The notes beneath the pieces are model-generated. The model was not told the origin of the DNA and searched no databases. It saw only the letters and a program-made list of their open reading frames with translations. The position numbers and the translations under genes were made by a program. Below, piece after piece: positions 48,970 through 62,900 of a stretch of 64,000 bases of DNA. Source of the stretch: Tetragonia tetragonoides (taxonomy: Eukaryota > Streptophyta > Magnoliopsida > Caryophyllales > Aizoaceae); assembly GCA_038025085.1 (NCBI GenBank), contig CM076148.1, positions 38,585,691 to 38,649,690 on the forward strand. Direction: 5' to 3'. The stretch's first letter is position 1; every line of letters starts with the position of its first letter.

Positions 48970-50975
48970 TGAGTAGATATATCATTCTCCAAAAATTAAT
49001 TAGTCTCTCGAAATGAAGCAATTTTTTTAATCTTCCTAGGCAGAGCTTATTGCCTGCCCAACATAAATATGGAAACCTTCCTCGTGTCCCACCCCTTCTA
49101 TGTCCTAATAGTATTGTACTCTGTGTTAGCGGATAACCAATGTTTTTGTCATGATTATTGCATGAAATTGAGTAGCTTAATGCACAACATTAACTAAAAT
49201 TTGATTTCAAAAGGAAAATTTTCCAGATAAATCAAAACTTACTTTCAACATTTTTTTTATGAGGCGGTTCATGCATAAGGCTACCAAAATTATCACTTTT
49301 TTGTTAAGACGCATCATTTTTTTTTCTCTGTAGGTATCACTTTTTCGTTACTCAAATGCATCACTCTTTTCGCCAACTCCAATAATTAAGTTAAATCTTA
49401 AACAATATCTAAAAACCATAGGTAGATTGTATAAAACCTTTCAAGGAAAAAAAATTTGCAACTTGACCAACAATGTTCTTTTCACCTTTGGGAATAAGTT
49501 TTTAGTTCAATTTTGTTTCTCTCATATACTACTTTTCAATTTAGGACAAATCTAAATGGTTTTTATTTGATAAGGTTACCAAAAGTAGGAATATTTGCTT
49601 AAATAAAAAGCTCTCAAAGTTGATGTTGATATGAAATATAGATGACTCTTTATGTTCTTCATCCATCATTTTAGACCTGAATGCCTCCTTCAAATCATAA
49701 TTGGAAACAAATCTATAAAACTTGTTAGACTCAAATTTATAGGGCATATTCTCTTCAACTTCTCCATGAAATATTCAGTAAATTTCAGTTTAATTCAATA
49801 AAATTCAGTTCAGTTCAAAAAATACAGAATAGTTCGATAAATCAAAGTATACAATTTTATTCTTTGTAATTGTAGATTCAGTAAAAATAAGTTTGGTTCA
49901 GAAAAATTCAGTTCAGTTCAATAAATTTCAGTTAAGTTTAGTATTGTGCAGATAAGTTCAGTAAAAAAAAGATGAAAAAAACATTACCTTAAAGGCTACA
50001 TCTTTCTTCAACTCAATAAGCAACTGTACAAAATCATGAAAATATCACAAAAATAAACAAAACAAAAGATGCTATTTTATGCTATGGGATTACCCATTGC
50101 AAAAGAATCATTAAAAGAAATCCTAAAGCTGCCCCAAAATCAAATTTCAATTAGTTGACATGTTTTACTTTCTCAGCCAGCAATGGTAACAAAATCTGAC
50201 AAAATCTTCAGGTGATGATTTTCGGTTATGGGGGAAAGCAGCTACTGAGTGCTTTCTCTCTTTTTATGCTACTACCTGCAAGAAAATTATTCTTAACATC
50301 GACTTACCTATTCATATCTTCCACCAATAAAAAGGTCAGAAAATCAAAGTCCTAGTCTCCAAATACCACTTTTGCAACTTTGGATGTGCAGTAAAATGGC
50401 TGTTTTATTAAGCTGTAGATTCAAGCTTTTGTACACCAAGAAAATGCAACAGAGGAAACCGCGAAATGATTCAGTTTTCTTCTATAACTGTCCAAATAAA
50501 TGGCTAGTCTAATCACCCTTCTAACGGCGAAATGATTCAGTGTTCTTCTGCAACTGTCCAACTGAATGACTATTCTAATCACCCTTCTTGTATCTTTAAG
50601 AATGTCTTAATTCAAAATCGCTATGGTACATATATATATACAAGTTCAATACACCGCAAATAACAGCAACACCAATGCATACAACTATACAGGATCTGAG
50701 GATCCCCTATACACACAAGAATGCTTCTGCTTCATTTATATATATTCATAAACAACTATACAGGAACCCTATCTACACAAGATTGCGTCTGCTTCGTTTA
50801 TTTTTCATAAACGTAGAGGCGTTGTTCCAAACAGATGGTGTATCTGCATTTGGCTAGAAGAAGATCACAAAAAACCAAGCACCCATTGATTCAAGGCAGT
50901 CGATAAGAACAAATACACCATACCGATGTAGCCTTGATAGATATGATCGTATTCATACCTCATATAAGACTCAAG

Positions 50976-53900
50976 CTAAGCATCAGATTCAGAGAGAAGG
51001 GGAGTTGTATTATCATCAGAGTGGTTGTGACTCATCCGACGACCCGAGTTGGAGAACTCCACTGGAAATAATGCAGGGTCCTTATAGGCAGTAACCAGTT
51101 TATTAAGGAACTCGGGCATTTGAGGATCATTGGTATCTTCTCTGTCTTTCTTTATTAAAGTCTGAGAAGATACAACACAGGATATATCAATAAGTAATTC
51201 AAGAACATAGAAAGAAAGTGAACTACTAAGAAAGAAAATGACAGAGCTATTTTGATCAGAGTGTTACTCAACTTTTTTGATTAAATCAGTAATACTGGTG
51301 CATATTTATGCTGTACATTTGTACAATAGGTCTATAAGTCAACGACTCGACTCTGGAATCTCATGGTAGCTGACTACGTCAAGCTGTATCTATCTCCCCC
51401 CCCCCCCCTCCCCCAAAAAAAAAGGTAAAAGCTAGATACATAACACAAGTGAGTGGCGAAAGAATAACAAAGTTGTGACATTTATGATGATCGTAACTAT
51501 GTCCTTTAAGAATGCAGAGAAGCATGAACACTATCAAGCACCAATATAACTAGTTTGCAATCTCAATTCTTCACACCCAACATGGATTCGTCACTCTAAA
51601 AGGTATGGCTATTCTGAAGTCACCGAGGAAGATTTAAGAGATTTTTAAAAACTGGAGAGCTCAATATTGCTAGGAGAAAAGGGAAGGTTATATTTAAGAA
51701 GGTAAGTAAGAAATATATATTCGAAGAGAGGGAGAGGGAGAACTATTTGGCTGTGTTAGATGTCCTGCATGTCAAATTTAAAGATAAAGGTTTACACCAA
51801 AATAAATCCAGATAATGTAAGCATTTCTCCCAGCTAGAGGTCACAACCGCAATACTATGGGAATTGTTCTGTTCATCATGAAATTCACCAGTCAATGTAA
51901 TTGAGGCATAACTAGACCTAACAACTTGACCTGACTTGCAAGCGCATACCTCGGCAGAGTAGGCAACAAAATTGGGATGGAAACGTTTCCGGCAATACTC
52001 GTTAAACAGAAGTGTAAGAACCGGAAGAGGAAGCATTATTGATGATGCCAAGCGAACCTTCTTCAGTGAAAAGATGCCCAGAGCAATAGCGTGCATCAGT
52101 ACCAATGAGAATATCATGGAATTATGTACAATGGGCCAATATTTCCCGGCAGATTCAAACTTTGGAGCATATACAGTTATGAACTGCAAATAAACAAATA
52201 GAGCATTGTCAAAGCTTTATCAATGTAACAGACACTAAAGAATGAAGGCAGTAGAAATGAAATGTGGGGAAAATTGCCCCAAAAAAATAAATAAATGATA
52301 ATGTAAGGTTTTTGAAAACCCCCCTTGTAATTGATGTTTTTTTTTTCCTCCCTTATAAAGCCCTTCTGCCTTGAATACACACCCAACAACCCTATTACCA
52401 GGTTCCGTGGCCAAAAAATGCATTAGAAGTTGGAAGACTATTTTTCCCTCGCAAGTGACCAAATTAATCGCTTTAACCCATTCCGCTCTTGATCGATTAG
52501 AGTCATTAGACTCAACCCCACCCCAACACCCCAGGGAAAATGAAACTCATACAATGAATGTATGATACACTCATTTTGGTGTGTCTATCCCTCTCCTCTC
52601 CCCTTTTCCGATATTCCAAGGCTCTATGGTCCCACTCACATGAAATTGATGTATCATACATTGATTGTATGACAATCACTATTCCCCATAAAATCATTTA
52701 CCTTCCCTCCCAACATCAAGCAGTCTCAACGGCAAGCGGTTTAAATTGCAGTTGGGGATTTTTGAAGCACTAATCTCTTCATTATTGAGTAATCACGCAG
52801 GTAAGATAGTTTCCCTTCTGTGATTAAGCCCACTAAGCAAGCTATAGGAATCTAGCGGGCCCAGAATTGCCTACTTCAGCTTTGTCCACTCACTGATGCC
52901 GATTTTGTCCACATCATTGACGGATGATGAACAGTCACTGACAATTGAAGATTAAATGACAGTCGAAAGAGAGAGGGTAGAACATAGAAAGTTAAAAGTG
53001 AGGGAAAGAGTGGAGGAAGGTAATCATGCAATTGAAATTTCCAGCACTATAATTGTAAGAACAATAAACTAATGGGGACTAATGAAGGAATGGGTGGCGG
53101 GTTAGTTGGTCATGTGCATAACATGTGAGGGCAAAATAGTTCTAATTAATATTTGGCCGAAAAACCCTTCAAAGGCTATTTGGGGGTGTACTCATGGCGA
53201 AGGACTTTAAAGGGGAGTAATTCTTTTTTTCAATTTTTGAAAAAATTAAAAGTGAATTTTCAAAAAAAAACTTGAATTTAAAGGGGGTTTTGGCAAAATT
53301 TCCTACAATTTATGACCTTGGTGACTTTTGCAGATGAAATCTAACACCCCAAAAATGTTTCCGATCAAAATAAATAGAAAAAGAAGGGTATGTCAAGTAT
53401 TTTCGCTCTTTCCACAGGTCAGTCATTCAGTAATCACTAATCAGTATGCATTCAACCAGAGCTGAAAGTTTGAGCGATAGTGCGCTTTTATTGGGTGGTT
53501 ATTATCATCGACTACATGGCGTATCCATCTTTACAACATATGACAGGAGATGTTATAGAACACAAAATGGGTTTGACCACTGCCTTAGATCACAAAGTAA
53601 GGGTCACCCTGAAAGCCTAAACCAAGCGGGACCATTTCAATCTTCTGCTCATCTGAGTTCTCTTGATGAAGCTTCAACAATGTGACTTGCCCGTTTGGCC
53701 TACCTTCTTCCAGCTTCTCCTTTTCCTCCCAAATTTGTTCTTGCCCACCCCACTTTCATCCACTCCCCCATCCATTTCCAACTTCTAAGAAGTCGAAATA
53801 AAGCTACAATTGGACTAGAACGAGAAGTTACAATTTGTAGCTTCTCCTTCTCCTTCTACTTCTAGCTTTATTTCAACTCCTAGAAGTTGGAGGTGGAGGA

Positions 53901-56900
53901 GGGAGTGGATGAAAATGGGGTGGGTAAGAACAGATTGGGAAGAGAAGTTGAAATTGTGGGTGATAGGCCAAACGGGCCTTTAGACTACTTGAAACCTGCA
54001 TCTTATTTTTGTTTTTTAATTTTTCTTATTTTGGGGGGGCGGGTGTATTCCAATTTCAAGGTAGTGCATTTTACTCTGTTCAAATAGTAGGTTAACTAGG
54101 TTTAGTAGAAAGTGATTGGTCAAACAAGCATTAAAGCAATAGATTTCAATGAAATAATCAGTTTGTGGCACTAAAATAGTCTTGCAGAAACAGGAAACAT
54201 ACTTCAATATACCATAATATAAAGAGCCATCTGCCATTAAACTGTGACACTCAAAAGTTTAAGTTCCGTTTATTTATAGGAAAAAAATAAAAAGACATTG
54301 AGATTACCTGATTCTTGAAAATTATGTATGCAAGGAAAAAGTAGACCAGCAAGAAAGGCAAAATCAGCGGGGCCTGGAAGAAGTATGTAATACCCAAAAG
54401 TCCAAAAAATAGAATCCGAGGGATGTCCTTATGGTAATCCATAGATGGAGCTTGAAAATCATCAGTGGTGGTTCTCTTACAGCAGCAGCAGAAGCACTTT
54501 CGCAATAAGCTTTGCATAAACTCAATAACTTGAAAGAGTTCAGACGAAGTGCTGGTCCATCCCGAAGTGACGACATAGGCAATAAAAAAAGATGCCTGCA
54601 GAAATTAGCGTTGAAAGTTAAAACTGTTATATTCCAAGGTATTTTGATAAGGTTTTATACAACAAAGACCTTTGATAGAAATCTCTTGCAGGCTATAACG
54701 AGCGAGAGTAAAAAGTAATCAGTCTGACATGGCTTCTCATTAATATTGTCCTTGAGACATGTAGATAATAGTTTGTCTGATGTTTCCTTATTGTGTTCAC
54801 ACACATTGTGTTTGGGGAACGAGTGGTGCGTGCGCATAGGCACACCGCACCGACACGTATAAGCACAAAAGAGAGCAAGCTCATCTTGCATGAGGTGGTC
54901 TCAACTAAGAGAAAAGTGAGACACACACAAAAAAAGGTGGATTTTTGCTAGAGAAGTTTTCTTTTTTCTATTACTTAAAAAGGTCGAGTTTTTACATGGT
55001 ATAGTGATTTTTAACTCTTATCCCACGCACTTTTTACTAAGAATTGGTGAGTTTTTGCTAGAAAAAGGATGAGCTTTTACTAAAAAAGGATGAGGTGACT
55101 TAGGTCTCACCAAAACAAAAGTATAGACGATCTCATTTGAAAATTTATGAGAAAGATCAAGGGAACTGCATGCAGGAAATACAACCCTTGCATATCTATT
55201 TGCATCTTTCAGGTGTCTACAAGAATTTTAAGAGCACAACCAAGATAATAGAAACTTGAAATAGTACAATGAACACAGTTCGTTCAAAGAGCCTAAAATA
55301 AAACTAGAGATGCAATTGTTTTCCTACACACAGTTGAGTGAGTTGACAACTCATAGGAAATACCAGCCACTCTTGATGCTATATGATGTAACTGGTTCGA
55401 TTTCAAATATGAACAACGGGTGCACCCCGTACCCATTAAAAAGTGGTCCTATTATATTCACCAATGTGACAAATAGCCTGTCTCTCACATCTCTCCACCC
55501 TCACCGCCAATAACAAGAAAAGGGTAAGTAGGTAAATTAATGTTTCACTTTTAAGCTACCAGTTACACCAAGAACAATCACAAGTCTCAATTGCTGAAAG
55601 AATCAAAGAGGCCATAGTATCACCCCTCATCTTAGAATGTAAATAGAAGAACAAAGGTCTTACCTGTGCCGGCACAGCAACCGCTAAACGTGCCGGAATG
55701 TTTTTGACATCAAGGAAAACAGAAAGCTGATTGAGAGCTGACCCAGAAAGTACATTTGCAAAGAAGATATTCCATATGATAAACCATAGGAATTTGTAGC
55801 ATGCACTTCTTTGTATTTGACTGTAAGAGATGTTCCCTTGAATAGATGAAAGGAACTTCATGAAAGGAGGCACCATCTTAAGAAATATCTGAAGAATAAG
55901 GTTTGGAAGGTAACCTGTAATTACTTGACTCATCCCTGTTCTGCAAGAGCACAAACAACTGAGTGAAGTGACAGCAGCTTGTAGCTCCAAATACAGACCC
56001 AATATATCAAATATGTTGGCTTGCTCGATTATATTATATGGATGACCTTGACGGGCAATTAAGGGAAAATAAAAAGAAAAATGTTATCATGCATCATATG
56101 AATCACCCTAAGCAGATTACAGGCATTTACCAGAATTCAGAGCTTGTTATTAAGGATACAAAGTCCACAGACAAACTTTATGGAAGTGGCTAAGCTTTGG
56201 GACTTCCTAAATAAGTTTAGGCTTGCCAAGACTTCTAACAGACAATTGGTTCTGATTGTGTGAAGATAGTTCTGAAGCAAATTTCAGACTGACATCTCTA
56301 TTGTTTTAGTAGAAGCCAAAAAAAAAGTTAAAAAATAAGAAAATCAGAGCTTAGCACTAGAATGAACGACAAAAGACTTAAAAATGTCTCTTCTAGCTTC
56401 TACTTGCTACCGTCTGCGCCTTAGCCCCAAGGAATGCAAGATTAGATTAAAATCATCCCTTGCTGCTAAATTCATCAGCCCGTGATAGAAAGTTCTGATA
56501 CGGTGAGTCATGTCATCATCAATCTCGCCGTTGTCCTGTATGATTGAACCGAGATATTTGAAGAACTCCCTCTTCGGTACCACTTCAGTACCGATCTTAA
56601 TCTCCATATCCGAGGCAACCGCATCTCTTGTAAATTTGCAATCCAAGTATTCGGTCTTTGTCCGACTTAACTTAAATCCCTTTGACTCTAGTGTATCCCG
56701 CCAAAGTTCTAGTTTGGCATTAACACCTTCTTCACTGTATGTTGTTCATTTAGTAATATCTTGTGTTAGTATGTTTACAGCTTTACTTCTCTTGCCCTTT
56801 TGATCATCCCTTATTGCTTTATTACCCGAAAAAAACCATTTTGCAAAGGGGAAAAAAAAAAAAAAAGTTTTTGTGGGTCTTTCGGAAACAGTCTCTCTTC

Positions 56901-59900
56901 TAGGCGACTAGTTAGGGGTAAGACTGCGTACATCTGGACCTCCCCAGACCCCGCCCTAGGCGGGATACCTACTGGGTTATTGTTGTTGTTGTTGTTGTTG
57001 TTGGGTCAAGTGAGCATTAACTTCCCTCCAAAGATTAAGTGCTGAAAATCCACACTAACTAATCTCCTTTTTGAATATGCATTATGCTATCTCCTTTCTC
57101 CAGGAAACTCGATGCAATATTATGTGAAAATAATATTTCATGAACATCAATCCATATCCAGTTCACTCAAGGTACCATAACTTAGTCATGTGATGAAGTT
57201 TTAGAATACAATGAGCTGCAAAAGTAGAAGCTTTCATGCATGTATTACTGCAGTAGCAAACTTGACATGCCCACCAACTATTCCGTCCACTTAAATAGTA
57301 ATATGTTACAGATGAACATTTGTTAACAAGATCTTTGGTTGTAGAGTTATAAAAAGGCATGGTCCATTGAAAACCAAAAGGTAGCCAACACAATACAAGC
57401 AAAACGAAAATTAGTTTGATAACAATTTTTTATCAGTATACCAATCATGAATCAAGGTAAACAGCTCCATTTAAAAAGAATCAAGGTAACAGTGTACAAG
57501 ACAGCCTCTTTGATGGAGTGTTCTTGACTCTTGAGGCTGTAGAGTTGTACGGCTTTTATTTTTGCCATCATATATGGGTTTTATTTTCCCCCTCAAGAAG
57601 ACAAAAGGAAAAAGAAAAAAGTAATTCTTAATGCTTTTCCTACCTGAACTTTAAAGCGTTCTCCTCAGGAAAAGTAGCTGAACCCTAATGACCTCAGAGT
57701 TCAGAAGAGAAATTCGCAACAGTACTCTCATCTTATAAAGGATCGGTTTCATTCACAATTGAGGCATTTATTGAGGACAGGCCAAGTTTGAATGCCCATT
57801 CATAGATAATAAGGCTTACGAATATTTTCTTTAGTTGGAGGTCCATTTGAAGTACTCATCATGATACGATTGTAGAAAAAAATACATAATAATCTGAGGC
57901 ATAAGTAAAGTTCATGGACTTGGAAAAACCACTTACTTCGTCAAAATGGTATCGAGAAAGGGGAACCAATCCTCCAGTTGAGACAGGTTGGTAAGACCTT
58001 GCGCAACCACAACTGGTATGATAAATAACACCGTCAGAAGAAAGCAGGCCAATATGATCACCACTTTAGACATCCATCTTTGCAAGAACGTTGAATAGAA
58101 AATAGGCCAGTATACATCAATAGGCTCAGGAGCTTGCTCAGCAACCCATTCTGTGGGTTTCTCAGATTGTTGCAAACTTGAAGCAACTGCTGCACCATAT
58201 CGAGATCTGAAAGATACGAAAGCAGATTGTACTTCCTTCAAGATTTATCGAGGAAAGTACATAGCATAATTGTCAGTGAACACAGAGAAGCATTATTAAG
58301 AAAGAAAGGACGTAACTTTTAATTTGTGCAGAAACCCATAAAATTTATTGCTAGCATGCCTGCTTCAAACTTTACATCGAACTCCTTCAGAGGAACTGTC
58401 ACCACCTTATTTTATTGTTTCTGGCTGCCTGGTGAGTCACCAGGCAGCCAGAAACAATAAAAAAGAAACACAAGTTAAGTCCCTGTAGAATGCTCACAAA
58501 AGCACACGCTCCTGTGCTTTTCTCAAGTAATCTGCATAGCAATGAAATGTGTTGCACGCAGACTACAAAGCAATGAACAGAAGAGACTCCATAAGAGTTC
58601 AGTCCCACGTCAAACATTTGAGTGCGAATGTGACAATTTATATAGTCCTTAATTGGGCCTAGAAGGCTAAAAGCGCTTTGAGTTGTCAAATATTCAGGTT
58701 ATCTCATCATATAGAGCAAAGTTGATACAAGCTGAAACTAACTGTGTAACTAAGAATTACATGGGAGATTAGGAGAAGGTGCTATGGTTGGAAGCACCTA
58801 CAGAAGCTACTACAGAACTTGAAAGATCCTTTGCCCCTAACAAGAATGCATGGAATATAATGGAGCCAACAGATTCACTACTCTTTGGCTTTGGAGTATA
58901 GAAAAATGGCCCATCTAACTGTCAGCAGACTCAGCACTTCACTTCTTATTTATTGTGAAGTTGCCGATGGCTGTCATGCGTCAGATCAAGGTTCTAACAG
59001 AAACGGCCTCTCTGTTTAAGAAGCGTAAAGGTTGCATGCACTTGACACCCCCCCCCCACCTCATTTTCACAGGAGGTAAGGCATCGTACACTTGAACCCA
59101 CTCCCCCCCCCCCCCTCTTTAGAGGCACTGGGGTGATGTTGATGATATAAGAAGCCTGGAAAGTAGTGGAATATACCCTACTTTGAGATAATCAAGGACT
59201 CATGAATCAATTTGTTAGAGGTCATAAAGAGTAAGGAAGGCCTCATGTCAAACACATCTTGTTAGGGAAGTGCAATCACACATGCAAACAATATTGGAAG
59301 AAAACTAGTGAATCAGATTTCCCCTAGTCCACTGCAGGCTCACAGTCAGGGTTCACAAGTATACCCTCTGAGGTTAGAGTATCTATACTCTAGCTTGTAG
59401 TTATAAACCCCCAGTGATTAATTCATGCAAACAAAATACCAAACCTTTGAGACATTGATCCACACACAAAATCACAAAAGATGAGCTCAAATTGAGATGA
59501 GCAGCCCAGCACACACCAGAAATCTGATATAAAAAAGATGTGAGTTGTCACGTAGTCCTGACTCAAGGAACTCAAGTTTTACACCCTCCTTTAGTAACAG
59601 GTGGCTCATGTATTAGCCTGAGTTGAAGACCCAAAAGGCTTCTTGTTGTCACTTACCATTGCCACCACAACTTTACAAGAGGAACTACACAGCTCAGCAA
59701 GATATATACACATTGTCACCAGGAGTAAAGCCAGATTTTTATTTTACAAACATATATTAGTAAAATGCTTTGGCGTCATTATCTTAAAACATTAATAAAA
59801 ATACAATATTAAAATGAATACATCCAACAAAAATGTTCAATAATAAATTCCCTTTTCAAAGTAGATCACACTATTGTCGAATTACTATTCCTTTGATAAT

Positions 59901-62900
59901 ATAACCTAATGAGAATATTATTTTTTCATAGAGAAAAATCAGATAGTTTTTCAAACAAAGTTTTGAAATTTACTAAAAAAACATGTTATTTGCCACAAAA
60001 TTTTCACATTGGATACTATTTTAAAAATATGGTTGGAAAAAAAAAAAAGAACACACCAAAATATATTTTTTATGAGGGTCAAATAGCAATGCTTTCATTT
60101 AAACATAAACAAATGATCAGGTCACAGTATCGAAATAAAAGGAAAAAGAGAGCAAGCAATGCAATTTGCAAATGAACAGAAACGGAAAAAAGTAATAATA
60201 TGGGAAGCATTGAAAGTTGCAGCCCCCAAGAGTCGAACACGGTCAATCAATAAACTAGAAAGCACGCCTCTGACCAGTGAGACAAGCACATCTTGCATGC
60301 TGTGAACTAACAAAAACATAAAATATTTCAGTTACATTGCCGGAGCAAACGTATATAGACAACAGATCGCTGGGGCAAACCACAGAGGCCAGGTCCATGG
60401 AAGCCACCCTGTAGCTCCACCCATGATTGTCACATACTCACAAAAAGAAAGAGAAGCATCACTCCAAAGTCCAAACCTACAATACTCAAAGCAGTACAGT
60501 AACTCAGTGCTGACATATTTCTCTTCTGCAACATGTTCTTGAATGTCAAGCACATATGACAGCTTCAGCTGCTTTCAGAACTAGACCAGAGAACATCGAC
60601 CTTAAATTACAGTCATACTCATATCCAGTGACAGCAAGAAACAATTATTTGAAAGAAGATTATCTAAAAGGATAAAAGTTAATTGATAGCACTAGCAAAT
60701 GGCAGAGGTGATTGGCATGCATGAGAGTCCAGGTTTGCTGCTAAAGACATTTCTGACTTACTACATTTTATAGAGTGAAATCACCAAGGCTAAAATATCC
60801 TTAGTCTGTCACTGCAAAGAGATAGCATCAACCATAATGGATAACCACTTGCAATGACTGATAGCAGGTACTCACAGAGTCTCAGCTTTTGTGAATAGTC
60901 AGACAACGGAAGAGAAAATAGGACATACCCGACCAGCCAAAGTAATATCTGATACGTCCACCCTTAGGTTCTCCTCCAGATCCCCCAGCTTCACTTGTAA
61001 ATGATCTGATCTTCTACACAGTTTCTTCACATCTGTCTAAGAAGATAAACAAACTTCCAATATCACAACAAATCCAACATAACATGAAGTTTAAGAAAAA
61101 TTGTCTCACCATTAAAAAGAAATCACATTTAGTTTCAGTAGAATCAGTACAGCTCAAAGTTAAGTTAATTGTATGGTTTACACTAGTCAAAGAAGTCAAA
61201 AGAGAAAAAGGAAGCACCCGACTTCAGAAAAAGAGAAAAATATACTTCACAAGATAGAGTGAGAAAAAGATATTAAAAACCATATTACCTACAAATATAA
61301 GGAGGATGATCATATGGAAGATGTCTAACCTAAACAAAACCAAGTGAACCAAACATTGTTTTTTTTTTTAGATAAAGAGAAAGTTTGTATTAATGAGTAT
61401 CAAAAATTACAGCAAGAGGAGGGCAAGATGTCTTCCAAAAGTATCTAATGACAAATCCAAGCAGCCCAATTATGCTGGAGTGAACCAAACATAGTTCTTT
61501 CTTTGCCATTTGGCTCTTTTAAAAGGCAGGCGTGAAAAGGGCCAAAAAGCAGATATGATTTAGATCTTTCAAACCGAAATCACTGCTTCTGCATATGGTT
61601 TACAAAATAAATATATCATGTGTAATTGCAATAGCCTAGTGTGCCATTATTCAAGGCCTCAACCATTTACATCCTGGACATTTATTGCTTTTTAAAAAAC
61701 TTTAAAGCAAAAATAAAAACAATCTGAAGAAAACCAGCTATTAAAGCTAACAATCATCTCAGAAAACAACAAGTTACAATGTGAACTGCAGAGCCAGAAG
61801 TTATGTTTCCAAATGAACTCGGTTAGAGGCCATGCACGCTAAAAATTGAATTTATATGCAGACAACTATTACAAAACGAGAGATATATAGATTTAGTAGA
61901 AGGGCTTACAATGACATCTCGAAGTTTACTTGTCCGATGAATCACTACATGTGACAAATACGTAGAAGGATGATACTCCATGAAGAAACTGTCAACACTC
62001 TCACCAACACTGCTTCCAGGACGGACAGGGATCCCACGAACTAATAGTGTAAATTGATGTGGCTGAGGTTTTGATGAATAGAAATATGCAATCCTTTTTG
62101 AACAAATATATTTGTATTCCTGCAGATGATATGGGTAGTGTTTGACATCCAATCAGCATATTATGTTTCGGACATGAAATCATCGCAATATTACTTCCTC
62201 AGACATGCAGCAATCAAGTGTCCTAGAAAAGAAACGTGAATAACCATAATCAAACCGTGACAAGAGGTATAAACCCAGATGTACAATTTACCTGTAATTG
62301 GTAAACTTCTGCTGGACAATTAACAAAGAGAAGCAGCAAGGTTGCCAGTTGCCACATGCAGATAGAGTAAACACCAGAGACTTCGAGAATAATTTCCACA
62401 AACTATACACTTGCCGAACTTTTACTTTTACATACAGTTAAGCATGTGAGTTTCCTACAACTAGTGTCCAATATACACCTGTGCCTTTTATATTCATTAG
62501 AGAGAGTTGTTCAGGAACCACTGCCACTATGTGCATGAGATGGAATATTGATGATTGGATTTTGCTTTAAGTTGCTTGACAAGGCTTATGCTTAATGCTT
62601 CGATGCAGTAAGAGATAAGGAATAATCACACCCATAGTTCCAACTTCTAAGTACTTCATAGCAAGAAATATCACCCTTCTTTAAAGTATTTTTCCACTGA
62701 TATTCACATCTATGTCACGTTTCTCTCTGAACAAAAGACCTCAAGAAAAATCCTGATTAAAATGAAATTCCAAAGAGAGATTGCACCGTGGGGTGGAAAC
62801 ACGAAACAGAGTTTGCTTATACTTTTGAAGAAGAAAAGCTTATTCAAGTGACAGTAAGAAGAAACAACTTACATGGTAAAGAAGAAAACAAACGTAGGCA

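Larger units (their letters stand above)
46851..50975. other. AT-rich intergenic region, no gene; CSC1-like 3' UTR near the right end
   Basis: No coding sequence was recognised. It contains A runs (about 46877-46890, 47271-47294), a fold-back element (48838-48969) and two CAGTTC-type MITE-like stretches (47491-47721, 49742-49988). The last 300-400 bases are probably the 3' UTR of the CSC1-like gene. A ~65-base direct duplication lies at about 50466-50589 (GCGAAATGATTCAGT, CTTCT..CAACTGTCCAA and CTAATCACCCTTCT occur twice). Confidence 0.5.

Noticed and set aside
58410..58462. miRNA precursor
   Set aside because: Loop of one base and perfect arms are unlike plant miRNA hairpins.
59909..60175. 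88-codon Lys-rich frame inside an intron of the CSC1-like gene
   Set aside because: AT-rich chance frame without domain resemblance, inside a well-supported intron.
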